From NCBI RefSeq assembly GCF_023667495.1, contig NZ_JAMOZL010000007.1:405286-469285 (forward strand): 64,000 bases of DNA, read 5' to 3'. Made by a program: the position numbers and the translations under genes. The DNA comes from Dyadobacter sp. MSC1_007. Its GTDB lineage: Bacteria; Bacteroidota; Bacteroidia; Cytophagales; Spirosomataceae. Below are positions 7,050 to 15,535 of the stretch, piece after piece (position 1 is the stretch's first letter; each line of letters begins with the position of its first letter). The notes beneath the pieces are model-generated. The model did not search any database, was not told the DNA's origin, and saw only the letters and a program-made list of their open reading frames with translations.

Positions 7050-9440
7050 ATGCTTGGAAACTACTTGAAGACCGCGCTAAGAAGCGTTCAGAAAAACCGG
7101 CTGTACTCTCTGATCAATCTGACAGGGTTAACACTCGGGCTCGGAGTGACGATCACTCTTTTCTGGATCGTTCGTTTTGAGTATAGCTTTGACCGTTACC
7201 ATAGCAAAGTGGACCGCATTTATCGGATCAAATCTATCGATAAGTATGGCGAACCACAGTCGCACGTGCATCAGACTGTCATTAGAAAGCTGAAAGAGGA
7301 TTATCCGGGTGTTGAGAAGGCAGCCAATCTGTATGGTATGAATCCGTCCGCAGTGCAGGTAGGGACCGAAATCTTTCATCAAAACAATATCTTTTTCACA
7401 GAGCCAGCCATGCTCGAAATGTTGGACGTTACCTGGCTGGCCGGCAATCCTAAACAATCCCTGTCCGCTCCCGGTAAGGTTGTGATCGACCATACCACGG
7501 CCCGGAAGCTCTTCAAGGGTAATGCGATAGGGAAAACACTGCGGTACAACAACCAGACTGATCTCACCGTGACCGGCGTCATTGCCGATATGCCCGCCAA
7601 TACCGAATTCCCTATGGAAATGGTCATTTCCTGGGAGACAATGAAAAAATTGCAGCCGGATTTTGCCAAGGAGGATAAGCTAGGAGGCGGGGATTCAATG
7701 GACCAGGGTTTTGTGTTACTAAAAGAAGCCGCCTCAGCCGAACCGATCAATGCTGGTCTAAGCAAATTTGCAAAGGGGCGGCAAGAAGAGACAAATATTG
7801 TGTCATTCGAGTTGCAGCCACTTCGCGATATGCATTTTGACACGACAAAAGATCCGTACAATTATTCGATGCCCGAATGGATGCTCTATACGCTTACTAG
7901 CATCGGCCTGTTTCTTATTTTCATTGCGTGTATCAATTTTATTAACCTTGCCACCGTACAATCGATCCAGCGGGGCCGCGAAGTGGCAGTGCGGAAGGTA
8001 TTGGGTAGCGGCAGGGGTCAGCTTGTTGCGCAGTTCTTTGGGGAAACGGCTATTCTGGTTTTTATAGCGATTGCGTTGGGTAGCTTGCTTGCAGGGAAAC
8101 TGGTCACCTATTCATCCGAACTTTTGAATACAAAGATTGCTGGTGCAAATGTGTGGGGAGTCGAAACTTTCGTGTTTTTGATGGTCCTTGGAGTGGTGGT
8201 GACCTTGCTTGCCGGCGTTTATCCAGCCCTTATGCTGTCGGGTTTTCAGCCGGTGCGTGCATTGCAAAGCCGTATATTCCTGCCGTCGGCAAGTGGCGTT
8301 TCGTTGCGGTCGTCACTGGTTGTCATGCAGTTTGTGATCGCCCAAGTGTTGGTGATATGTACTTTGCTGGCTATGAAGCAGATCCGCTATTTTTATGAAA
8401 AAGACCTTGGTTTTGAAAAAAGCGGCATTATCACCGTCGATATGCCGGACCGCAGCCCTGTGCTGCGGGAGCGTTTCTTGCAACAATTGAAACAACATCC
8501 CGAAATTCGAGAGGTGGCTTTTGGGCTTACCACGCCTGCAAGCAAGCGGAACCACTGGTGGGGGAATGTGAAGCATCCCGCGCTGCCAGATGGCGAAGAA
8601 GTGTTCCGGATTCAGCATGTGGATACCAATTACTTCGATTTCTTCCGCGTGCCGCTCGTAGCCGGTCGTGCGTTGACGGCTGGTGACACGACGCACGCCA
8701 TCAATAAGATCTACACGGTCGATGTGGTGGTGAACGAGCAGGCGACGCGTGATATGGGTTACCGGAATCCCGAAAAGGCTATTGGGCAGCAGATCGAATT
8801 CTGGGGGATGAAGTCCAATGTCATCGGTGTCGTCAAAGATTATCACTCGGAGGATCTGAAAAGCAAACTTATCCCGCACGTGTATATGTACGCGGGTTGG
8901 AACTTCCAATTGGCAAGCATCCGGATCGATAATACGCGGAAACAGGAGGCGCTGGCGCACATCGGGCAGCAATGGAAAACTTTATTTCCTAAGCATTATT
9001 ATCAGCCGAAGTTTCTGGAAGATGATATCCGGACGTTTTATGACAGTGAACGCAAGCTGTCCAATTTCTTACAGATTTTTGCCGTCATAGGCGTTTTCAT
9101 CGGCGCACTCGGCCTTTTCGGGCTGGTATCCTTTGTTGTTACGCAACGCACGAAGGAAATTGGCGTGCGGAAAGTGCTTGGGGCGACCGTTTACAGCATT
9201 GTGCAGCTGATATCACGGGATTTCTTAAAATTGATGCTTATCGCATTTGTCATAGCCGCACCAGTCGCCTGGTACGCCATGCAACAGTTTTTGAAAGAAT
9301 ATACTTATAAAATCGACATTGAGCCCTGGGTATTTGTGTTGGCCGCCTGCATCTCCATTAGCGTCGCGCTGATAACCGTTAGTTTTCAAGGTATTAAGGC
9401 AGCACTGCGAAATCCCGTCAAAAGTCTCCGATCTGAATAA
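7050..9440 (+). CDS. MacB/FtsX-type ABC transporter permease
   Basis: A 796-residue inner-membrane protein with two copies of the MacB periplasmic-core plus FtsX unit. The first transmembrane helix is near residues 20-42 (LINLTGLTLGLGVTITLFWI), followed by a periplasmic domain, three helices near 285-405 (IGLFLIFIACINFINLATVQ), a second periplasmic domain and three helices in the last 130 residues. Each FtsX unit carries the ACINFINL...REVAVRKVLGSGRGQL or TKEIGVRKVLGA coupling motif for the ATPase. The ATPase gene is not adjacent. Such permeases in Bacteroidota are usually annotated only as ABC permeases and their cargo is unknown. It ends with the family tail NPVKSLRSE. Confidence 0.92.
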   Translation: MLGNYLKTALRSVQKNRLYSLINLTGLTLGLGVTITLFWIVRFEYSFDRYHSKVDRIYRIKSIDKYGEPQSHVHQTVIRKLKEDYPGVEKAANLYGMNPSAVQVGTEIFHQNNIFFTEPAMLEMLDVTWLAGNPKQSLSAPGKVVIDHTTARKLFKGNAIGKTLRYNNQTDLTVTGVIADMPANTEFPMEMVISWETMKKLQPDFAKEDKLGGGDSMDQGFVLLKEAASAEPINAGLSKFAKGRQEETNIVSFELQPLRDMHFDTTKDPYNYSMPEWMLYTLTSIGLFLIFIACINFINLATVQSIQRGREVAVRKVLGSGRGQLVAQFFGETAILVFIAIALGSLLAGKLVTYSSELLNTKIAGANVWGVETFVFLMVLGVVVTLLAGVYPALMLSGFQPVRALQSRIFLPSASGVSLRSSLVVMQFVIAQVLVICTLLAMKQIRYFYEKDLGFEKSGIITVDMPDRSPVLRERFLQQLKQHPEIREVAFGLTTPASKRNHWWGNVKHPALPDGEEVFRIQHVDTNYFDFFRVPLVAGRALTAGDTTHAINKIYTVDVVVNEQATRDMGYRNPEKAIGQQIEFWGMKSNVIGVVKDYHSEDLKSKLIPHVYMYAGWNFQLASIRIDNTRKQEALAHIGQQWKTLFPKHYYQPKFLEDDIRTFYDSERKLSNFLQIFAVIGVFIGALGLFGLVSFVVTQRTKEIGVRKVLGATVYSIVQLISRDFLKLMLIAFVIAAPVAWYAMQQFLKEYTYKIDIEPWVFVLAACISISVALITVSFQGIKAALRNPVKSLRSE

Positions 9441-9472
9441 GGGGCGAATAGTATTATTTTCTGGTCAAAGTA

Positions 9473-9503
9473 AACAGTCCGTAGGCATCACCTGCGGACT
9501 GTT
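9473..9503 (+). terminator. Stem-loop after permease gene 1
   Basis: AACAGTCCGTAGG (9473-9485) pairs with CCTGCGGACTGTT (9491-9503) with one wobble. There is no long T-run, so it may be a weak terminator or mRNA-end structure. Confidence 0.6.
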
Positions 9504-9555
9504 ATCATTATACAACCCTAAAACCCAATTTATTGAAATGCAAAATTGAGGATGT

Positions 9556-9604
9556 AAATATATGGATATATTCCTAAATAATGGAATATATCCATATATT
9601 TTTT
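9556..9604. repeat. Perfect 19-bp inverted repeat, AT-rich, with T-tail
   Basis: AAATATATGGATATATTCC (9556-9574) is exactly complementary to 9583-9601 across an 8-base loop; the right arm runs into TTTT. It lies 127 bp before the SGNH hydrolase start. It could be a second terminator or a palindromic operator. Confidence 0.75.
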
Positions 9605-9730
9605 GAGCTGATTCGAACGTGTGTATTCGTTATTGCATGGAATGATTATTGTTGTTCAGCGTGTATATACTCACGTTTCTTGAACAGAATGACCGAAAAT
9701 CAGTATGATAGGCCAGGCAAGGAGCCGGAT

Positions 9731-10705
9731 ATGGTGATGTCGCGAAGGCGCTTTTTTCACCATTCTGGGGCGGCGGTATTGTCCACAGCTTTGTTGACAT
9801 CCTGCGATGGACTTCTTGACAAAATAATACCTGATAAGAAAGATACCCGTGACAAAACGCTCGCGTTTTTCGGCGACAGTCTCACGATCGGCTCCGGCGG
9901 CACCGTCCCGTATGGAACCTGGGTTGGAAAGGCATTTCCGGAACGACCGGTAGTCAACGACGGCATCAACGGCCAGATAGCATTATCGATCTCGATCCGG
10001 CAGGGGGGCACTCCGGTGACGATATCCGTGGAAGGTGGTAAGTTCGACGGATTAAAGGAGCTCAGAGTGACGAAGCTGAGCAACGAGTTTTTATCAACAC
10101 CGATCAACAGTGATGTCTACACCCGTAACGGCACGGTAGCGGGCGTTAAATGTACGATCACGCGCCGCACGGTGCCGGAAGTGGGAGAAATGTACAGCCT
10201 TCAACCATTGGTGGAAAGCATTGCCGAGATACCGGAAGGCTCAGTATTTGAGCTGGATGAACCGGGAGGGCTTCGTACGGCTACACAAATATTGTGGTAT
10301 GGACGGAACGACATTGGCCGGGTTACGGCCGAAGAGGACATTTTTTTGGCCATTGCAAATTCAATAGATTACATAAATTCACCCAGAAGGTTTTTGGTGC
10401 TGGGAATATTGCTGGCGACACCCGAGAATAAAGGGACACAGAACTTTAACCAGGTTACGGCCATCAACAATAAACTCGCCGCACGTTATGGCGAGGCATT
10501 CGTGCCTATGAGGCCACCCACCGAAGCGGAAATGAAAGCGGTAGGCTACACACCCAGCGCGGAGGATCAGCAGGATCTTGAAAATATGAACTTTCCCCGC
10601 GGATTAAGGCCGGCCAATAAGTCTGATGAAATACATATTAATGATCAGGGTTATCAAATCGTAGCCAATAGGGTTATTCAAAAGATCAAGGATTTGAAAT
10701 ACTAG
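9731..10705 (+). CDS. SGNH/GDSL-type hydrolase, Tat-exported lipoprotein candidate
   Basis: A 324-residue protein from the ATG at 9731, chosen because AAGGAG stands 6 bases upstream and because it leads straight into a twin-arginine signal (MSRRRFFHHSGAAV) ending in a lipobox (LLTSC). The mature protein opens with TLAFFGDSLTIGSGG, the GDS block with the catalytic serine, contains WYGRNDIG (block III, N/D) and ends with DEIHINDQGYQIVANR, which supplies the DxxH pair. Members of this superfamily remove acyl or other ester groups from carbohydrates and lipids; the substrate is unknown. A longer in-frame start at 9581 lies inside the inverted repeat and is unlikely. Confidence 0.82.
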   Translation: MVMSRRRFFHHSGAAVLSTALLTSCDGLLDKIIPDKKDTRDKTLAFFGDSLTIGSGGTVPYGTWVGKAFPERPVVNDGINGQIALSISIRQGGTPVTISVEGGKFDGLKELRVTKLSNEFLSTPINSDVYTRNGTVAGVKCTITRRTVPEVGEMYSLQPLVESIAEIPEGSVFELDEPGGLRTATQILWYGRNDIGRVTAEEDIFLAIANSIDYINSPRRFLVLGILLATPENKGTQNFNQVTAINNKLAARYGEAFVPMRPPTEAEMKAVGYTPSAEDQQDLENMNFPRGLRPANKSDEIHINDQGYQIVANRVIQKIKDLKY

Positions 10706-10734
10706 CTGGTAAATGCAAATAGCATTGCAATATG

Positions 10735-10766
10735 AAAATGCCGGGTCGCCTACACCCGGCATTTTT
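10735..10766 (+). terminator. Rho-independent terminator
   Basis: AAAATGCCGGGT (10735-10746) pairs with ACCCGGCATTTT (10754-10765) and runs into T's. Confidence 0.9.
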
Positions 10767-10809
10767 GTTCTACAGACATTCTATATTGTTTAAATATTAT
10801 TTTTTTACC

Positions 10810-10862
10810 AGAATAAGTTTGAATTAATTAATGATGTAACTTTATTGCTACAAACTTATTCT
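10810..10862. promoter_or_regulatory. 12-bp inverted repeat flanking a promoter-like region
   Basis: AGAATAAGTTTG (10810-10821) and CAAACTTATTCT (10851-10862) are perfect complements with 29 bases between. The left arm holds a TTTG (-33-like) and TAACTTTA lies at 10837-10844 (-7-like, spacing 15, short). The gene starts at 10911. This may be an operator or a 5'-end hairpin. Confidence 0.5.
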
Positions 10863-10910
10863 ATTTAGAACAGCTCCTTATTTGGAAAACCACTTTCATC
10901 TTTTCAGACT

Positions 10911-11582
10911 ATGAGAAAATTTACTTTCCTGTCCTTTTTATTGTGCCTGTTTATTTCCGGAGTTGGTTTTGCGCAAAAACAAAAGACACCATTCTATCGT
11001 AATGTCGATGTTCACGTGATGCCGATCGCATTGGCATTTCCGGATCCTTCTATCAGGATCGGTAGTGAGTACATGACGAATGGCCGTTGGAGTTACGGGT
11101 TGAGTCTCGGAGCTGGGGTGAATGTATTTTCTTTAGATAAATCTTTTCGCAGCGGCGGGAAAAACTATAACATGATAGAAGTGCGCCCGGAAGTCAAATA
11201 CTACTGGTTCCGGAATAATCAAATGGGCTGGTACGGGGCTGTGGAGGGCATGTTTGTACACGTAAACCGTGGCCTTGGCAAGGATTCCCATTTCTTGACC
11301 GACTCTACCCAAGTGCAGTTTGACCGGGCCCGGTTCACTAAAAATAAGTTAGGATTTGCTGGGAAAATAGGGGTTAAGTTCTTACTGCGCAACAAGCTTA
11401 CCATTGATATGTACACGGGTTTGGGACTGGCTCGTAACAATGTCAGATATACAGAAATTCAGAACCCGACCGAGGAAGTTTATGATCCTTTTTTTGAATG
11501 GGAGAATTTTTACCCGGGAAAGAAAACCAAAGCAATCGTTTCATTTGGAGTAAAGTTCGGCTTGTTGGTGTGGGAAGAATAA
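10911..11582 (+). CDS. Exported outer-membrane beta-barrel protein of unknown function
   Basis: A 223-residue protein with a clear signal peptide (MRKFTFLSFLLCLFISGVGFAQ). The rest alternates polar and hydrophobic residues with aromatic-rich strands (WYGAVEGMFVHVNRG, MGWYG, VSFGVKFGLLVWEE), the pattern of an eight-stranded outer-membrane barrel. No catalytic motif is visible. It is followed 44 bases later by a lipoprotein gene on the same strand, so the two may be expressed together. Confidence 0.72.
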   Translation: MRKFTFLSFLLCLFISGVGFAQKQKTPFYRNVDVHVMPIALAFPDPSIRIGSEYMTNGRWSYGLSLGAGVNVFSLDKSFRSGGKNYNMIEVRPEVKYYWFRNNQMGWYGAVEGMFVHVNRGLGKDSHFLTDSTQVQFDRARFTKNKLGFAGKIGVKFLLRNKLTIDMYTGLGLARNNVRYTEIQNPTEEVYDPFFEWENFYPGKKTKAIVSFGVKFGLLVWEE

Positions 11583-11626
11583 GGGTTTAGTATTTATTAA
11601 ATAGGCCTCATTAATAATTATCAGCC

Positions 11627-12979
11627 ATGAAAAAATCACTCTGCTATCTCTTTCTGTTGACCCTATTATTACTCAATTGCAAGAAAGACTCTGATTTTGC
11701 CGGATTTGCTCCAAAGCCGCAGCCCGAACCGGAGGTGGTGATCAATGCGGACTACTTTTTAAAGGAATTAGAAGTGAACGGATCGACAGCTATTCGGTTT
11801 GATTCGCTCAGAAACAATTACATGGTAAGTTTGCCGGATAGCTATAATGAAGAAAATGCAGAAGTAAAACTGTCGTTGAAGCCGGGGAGGTTTCTTACCG
11901 ATGGCCAGGAAAATCCGGTTTTGGATAGCGTTATTCATTATAAATACAAGGCTACAAGTCCCTTGGCATTTCGGTTGACGGACGAAAAGAAGAAGTATTC
12001 GATCAACTTTACGGTTTACTTTAATTTCACAGGAACGCCGGATATAAAGTTGCTTCAAAAAGAAATTGCTATTAATTCCTCGGGCATCAAGCTTCCGCTT
12101 GTCTTTAATGCCAAAATAGGTAGTATTCCGGCTGCTCCTGAGCAATCGGGCATTGCTATGAAATTTATAAATAGGAAAACCGGCTTTGTGACTGAAGCCG
12201 GTTTCTACGGAGACGGTGGTATCGTATATGCCGCTTCGGCCGAGAACCTGATCTCGAACGACCCTATTGCATTGGAAATTAAGTTATACAACCAAAATCC
12301 AGTGGTTTTTGAAGGAATTAAATTTTTACGCGCACTGCCGGAAGCGCAGATTTATACAACTTACACGAAGGGATTTACTTACCAGGACACAGTAAGAGTG
12401 ACGGGCGGTTATTTTGTCCCGGATGAAAAATACACCGTCACTATTTCAAATGCTGTAATGACCACCCCGGTCACGACAGCGTTAAAGTTTAATAGTGTAA
12501 ACATGCTGACGGTTGACAAGCTGCCGACGAATTTGCCGGAAGGATCATATTTGTTTTCTTTTTTCGAAAAGGATAAGCTGATAGGAAAAGCCTCGACGTA
12601 CGTTTCGGATAAACAGGCTAATTTCCTGGAAACGATTTGGAAAGGCGATAGGAGCTATAATCTAGGCCGAAACGTGGACCCGTTGTCATTCAGCATTGGA
12701 GATACTTTTTATGCAAAGTCGATCCCGCTGGAATATGGGACGTACAACACCAATTTCGATATCAAAAAACTGCCGCATCTTCGTTTGAAATCTCCGTCGA
12801 AGACCATCGATCTGGCTCCTGAAATGGACGTTTTCCATTGGGGGATCGCGGGGATAAGCTACTCGTTAGGCAAATACACCATTCCGGCAGACCTGGCCAG
12901 CGGACATTACCAGGTAACGGCCATTTACGCAGACAAAACGGAATCCAAACCGTACTGGTCAAAACTGGAAGTCAGATAA
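11627..12979 (+). CDS. Large lipoprotein with Ig-like domains, unknown function
   Basis: A 450-residue protein with a lipoprotein signal (MKKSLCYLFLLTLLLLNCKK, lipobox Cys18) and a proline/glutamate linker (PKPQPEPEV). The rest looks like repeated beta-sandwich modules with motifs such as GGYFVPDEKYTVTISN and LPEGSYLFSFFEKD, similar in style to IPT/TIG-like modules of surface lipoproteins, but no named family was recognised. It follows the beta-barrel gene by 44 bases. Confidence 0.65.
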   Translation: MKKSLCYLFLLTLLLLNCKKDSDFAGFAPKPQPEPEVVINADYFLKELEVNGSTAIRFDSLRNNYMVSLPDSYNEENAEVKLSLKPGRFLTDGQENPVLDSVIHYKYKATSPLAFRLTDEKKKYSINFTVYFNFTGTPDIKLLQKEIAINSSGIKLPLVFNAKIGSIPAAPEQSGIAMKFINRKTGFVTEAGFYGDGGIVYAASAENLISNDPIALEIKLYNQNPVVFEGIKFLRALPEAQIYTTYTKGFTYQDTVRVTGGYFVPDEKYTVTISNAVMTTPVTTALKFNSVNMLTVDKLPTNLPEGSYLFSFFEKDKLIGKASTYVSDKQANFLETIWKGDRSYNLGRNVDPLSFSIGDTFYAKSIPLEYGTYNTNFDIKKLPHLRLKSPSKTIDLAPEMDVFHWGIAGISYSLGKYTIPADLASGHYQVTAIYADKTESKPYWSKLEVR

Positions 12980-12985
12980 CCTGCG

Positions 12986-13028
12986 AATGTCCGTAGCAGC
13001 ACATTCCTTGTTCGTTTACGGACAACCG
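12986..13028 (+). promoter_or_regulatory. Candidate activator-binding element upstream of permease gene 2
   Basis: TGTCCGTA (12988-12995) and TACGGACA (13017-13024) are perfect inverted arms; the element shares AATGTCC, TTGTTCGTT and GGACA-CCG with 6887-6927. It ends 49 bp before a -24 box. A second inverted repeat, ACCGGAA (13025-13031) with TTCCGGT (13047-13053), follows. Confidence 0.6.
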
Positions 13029-13076
13029 GAAGGTTTGAAATAGGCTTTCCGGTGCGTTTGAGGCTGTTTTAGATCC

Positions 13077-13092
13077 TGGCAAGGCATTTGCA
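13077..13092 (+). promoter_or_regulatory. Sigma54-type -24/-12 promoter for permease gene 2
   Basis: TGGCAAGGCATTTGCA has GG (13078-13079) and GC (13090-13091) ten bases apart and fits TGGCAN6TTGCA fully. The start codon lies 36 bases on. Confidence 0.65.
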
Positions 13093-13127
13093 CTTGGTCT
13101 GCAAACAAATGTCTTCCCTGTACTGCT

Positions 13128-15506
13128 ATGATCAGGAACTACTTCAAAATTGCCTTGCGGAACATCGATAAAAGCAAATCTTCGTCCTTTATTAACATCG
13201 GCGGGCTCGCTATGGGAATGGCCGTGGCCATGCTGATTGGGTTATGGATCTATGATGAATTATCCTTCAATAAATATCACGAGAATTACGGCCGGATTGC
13301 GAAGGTTATGCAAGGCGCGACCGTAAACGGGGGATTCGGCGTAGGGCAGCATATGCCCATTCCATTAAAAGATATACTGGAAACGCAGTTTAAGGACGAT
13401 TTTGAACAAGTCATACTGTCGTCCTGGACTAGCAAGCATATTCTGGCTTCCGGCGACAGGAAAATCATCAAAACCGGTGCTTATCTGAGCCCGAAGGCAC
13501 CTGATGTGCTAAGCCTGAAAATGATCGCAGGAACACCATCCGGTTTGAAAGAGCTGGCCTCTGTATTATTGTCCCAATCCGTCGCGCAAGCCCTGTTCGA
13601 CGACGCTGATCCGCTGGGCAAAATTGTCAAGATCGACAATAAGCTGAGCGTTAAAGTAACGGGCATTTATGAGGACCTTCCCTACAATACAGAGTTCCGT
13701 GAACTGACTTTTATCGCTCCGTGGGACCTGTATGTTGCTTCCGAACCCTGGATCAGGGAGAACAACGGCTGGCAGAATAACTCGTTTCAGATGCTTGCGC
13801 AAATCGCGCCCCACTCGGAATTTCAAAATATTTCTGCAAAAATAAAGAACCTCAGGCAGTTGCATTTGCCAGAAACCGCCTATATGAAACCCATTATCTT
13901 TCTGCACCCGATGAGCCGCTGGCATTTGTACACCGGCTGGGACAAATCGGGCAATGTGGAAGGCCGAATCCAGTATGTCTGGCTGTTCGCAATCATCGGC
14001 GTTTTCGTTCTGATGCTGGCTTGTATCAATTTTATGAATCTGTCGACGGCCCGGTCTGAGAAGAGGGCGAAGGAAGTAGGGATCCGCAAAGCGGTCGGGT
14101 CGCAACGTTCCCAGCTGATCGCCCAATTTTTCAGCGAATCGCTGCTCGTGGTGGGTTTTGCTTTTCTATTATCGTTGTTATTGACATTGGTTGTGCTTCC
14201 GTTTTTCAATGAAGTGGCGGATAAGAAGCTGACCGTTCCGTGGAATGAGCCCGTTTTCTGGATGGCTGGCGCAAGCTTTTGTCTGTTAACAGGCCTGATT
14301 TCCGGGAGCTATCCGGCACTTTATTTGTCGTCGTTCCGGCCGGTAAAGGTGTTGAAGGGCGCATTTCAGGTTGGCAGGTTTGCCTCTGTTCCCAGAAAGG
14401 TGCTCGTTGTGCTGCAATTCACAGTTTCGGTCACTCTGATCATCGGTACGATCGTTGTTTTTCGTCAGATCGAGCATGCCAAGAACCGCCCGGTCGGATA
14501 TGACCGGAGTGGGCTGGTCACGGTTGACATGAATACGCCGGACCTGTTTGGAAAATATAATACATTACGAAGCGAACTGATCGCCACGGGAGCGGTCGTG
14601 GAAATGTCGACCTCGTCGGTACCGACTACACAATTACGCTCGCGAAATATCGGGTTCGACTGGGAAGGGAAAGATCCGGAATTCAGGGCGCAGTTCGGTA
14701 CGGTTGCCGTCACGCATGATTTTGGCAAGACAGTGGGCTGGCAATTTGTAGCGGGACGCGATTTCTCCCGGGCCTTTTCCACCGATTCTTCCGGCATGGT
14801 TTTGAACGAAACTGCCGCCGCTTATATGGGATTGAAAGACCCTGTTGGAAAATTTGTAAAATGGGACGGTAAGCAATATCAGGTGCTGGGCATCGTGAAA
14901 GATATGCTGATGGACTCGCCGTTTGAGCCGGTTTACCAAACCGTTTTTATATTGAGTTACGACTGGGCGAGTGTGGTCAATATGAAACTAAACCCAGCCC
15001 GTGGCGCAAGGGAATCGCTCACGCAGATCGAATCCGTGTTCCGCAGGCTCAATCCGGGCAGTCCGTTCGAATACAAATTCGCCGATAGTGAATACGCATT
15101 AAAATTTGCGACCGAAGAACGGATCGGCCGTCTCGCTTCGGGCTTTGCAGTCCTGGCCATTTTAATCAGTTGCCTGGGCTTGTTCGGTTTGGCGTCATTT
15201 GTAGCCGAGCAGCGTACCAAAGAAATGGGCGTCCGCAAGGTGCTGGGCGCTACCGCATTTAATCTCTGGCGCTTGCTGTGTACTGATTTTGTGCTGCTGG
15301 TGGTCATCGCCTTGCTAATTTCCGGCCCGATTGCCTATTATTTCCTGCACAACTGGCTGGTTAAATATGATTACCGCACAGAAATTTCCTGGTGGATTTT
15401 CGCAGTTTCGGGCGGAGGGGCGCTGATCGTTACGCTGCTTACCGTGAGCTTCCAGAGTGCAAAAGCAGCGCTTATGAACCCGGTAAAGAGCTTACGCAGC
15501 GAGTAG
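13128..15506 (+). CDS. MacB/FtsX-type ABC transporter permease
   Basis: A 792-residue membrane protein with the same two-unit design as the permease at 7050: an N-terminal helix (SFINIGGLAMGMAVAMLIGLW), periplasmic core, helices with MLACINFMNLSTARSEKRAKEVGIRKAVG, a second core, and a C-terminal FtsX unit with AEQRTKEMGVRKVLGA. It ends MNPVKSLRSE. The three permeases in this window are paralogues and share promoter design. No ATPase gene is adjacent; the partner is probably encoded elsewhere. Cargo unknown. Confidence 0.92.
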   Translation: MIRNYFKIALRNIDKSKSSSFINIGGLAMGMAVAMLIGLWIYDELSFNKYHENYGRIAKVMQGATVNGGFGVGQHMPIPLKDILETQFKDDFEQVILSSWTSKHILASGDRKIIKTGAYLSPKAPDVLSLKMIAGTPSGLKELASVLLSQSVAQALFDDADPLGKIVKIDNKLSVKVTGIYEDLPYNTEFRELTFIAPWDLYVASEPWIRENNGWQNNSFQMLAQIAPHSEFQNISAKIKNLRQLHLPETAYMKPIIFLHPMSRWHLYTGWDKSGNVEGRIQYVWLFAIIGVFVLMLACINFMNLSTARSEKRAKEVGIRKAVGSQRSQLIAQFFSESLLVVGFAFLLSLLLTLVVLPFFNEVADKKLTVPWNEPVFWMAGASFCLLTGLISGSYPALYLSSFRPVKVLKGAFQVGRFASVPRKVLVVLQFTVSVTLIIGTIVVFRQIEHAKNRPVGYDRSGLVTVDMNTPDLFGKYNTLRSELIATGAVVEMSTSSVPTTQLRSRNIGFDWEGKDPEFRAQFGTVAVTHDFGKTVGWQFVAGRDFSRAFSTDSSGMVLNETAAAYMGLKDPVGKFVKWDGKQYQVLGIVKDMLMDSPFEPVYQTVFILSYDWASVVNMKLNPARGARESLTQIESVFRRLNPGSPFEYKFADSEYALKFATEERIGRLASGFAVLAILISCLGLFGLASFVAEQRTKEMGVRKVLGATAFNLWRLLCTDFVLLVVIALLISGPIAYYFLHNWLVKYDYRTEISWWIFAVSGGGALIVTLLTVSFQSAKAALMNPVKSLRSE

Positions 15507-15525
15507 GGCCCTTTTGACCCTACTC
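15501..15525. terminator. Stem-loop between convergent permease genes
   Basis: GAGTAGGG (15501-15508, covering the stop codon) pairs perfectly with CCCTACTC (15518-15525). It lies between two convergent genes and could act on both strands, but has no T-run. Confidence 0.55.
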
Positions 15526-15535
15526 ATGGAAATGC

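Noticed and set aside
9581..9730. An upstream start for the SGNH hydrolase (ATG 9581)
   Set aside because: It lies in a perfect inverted repeat, and AAGGAG precedes the ATG at 9731, which leads into a Tat signal.
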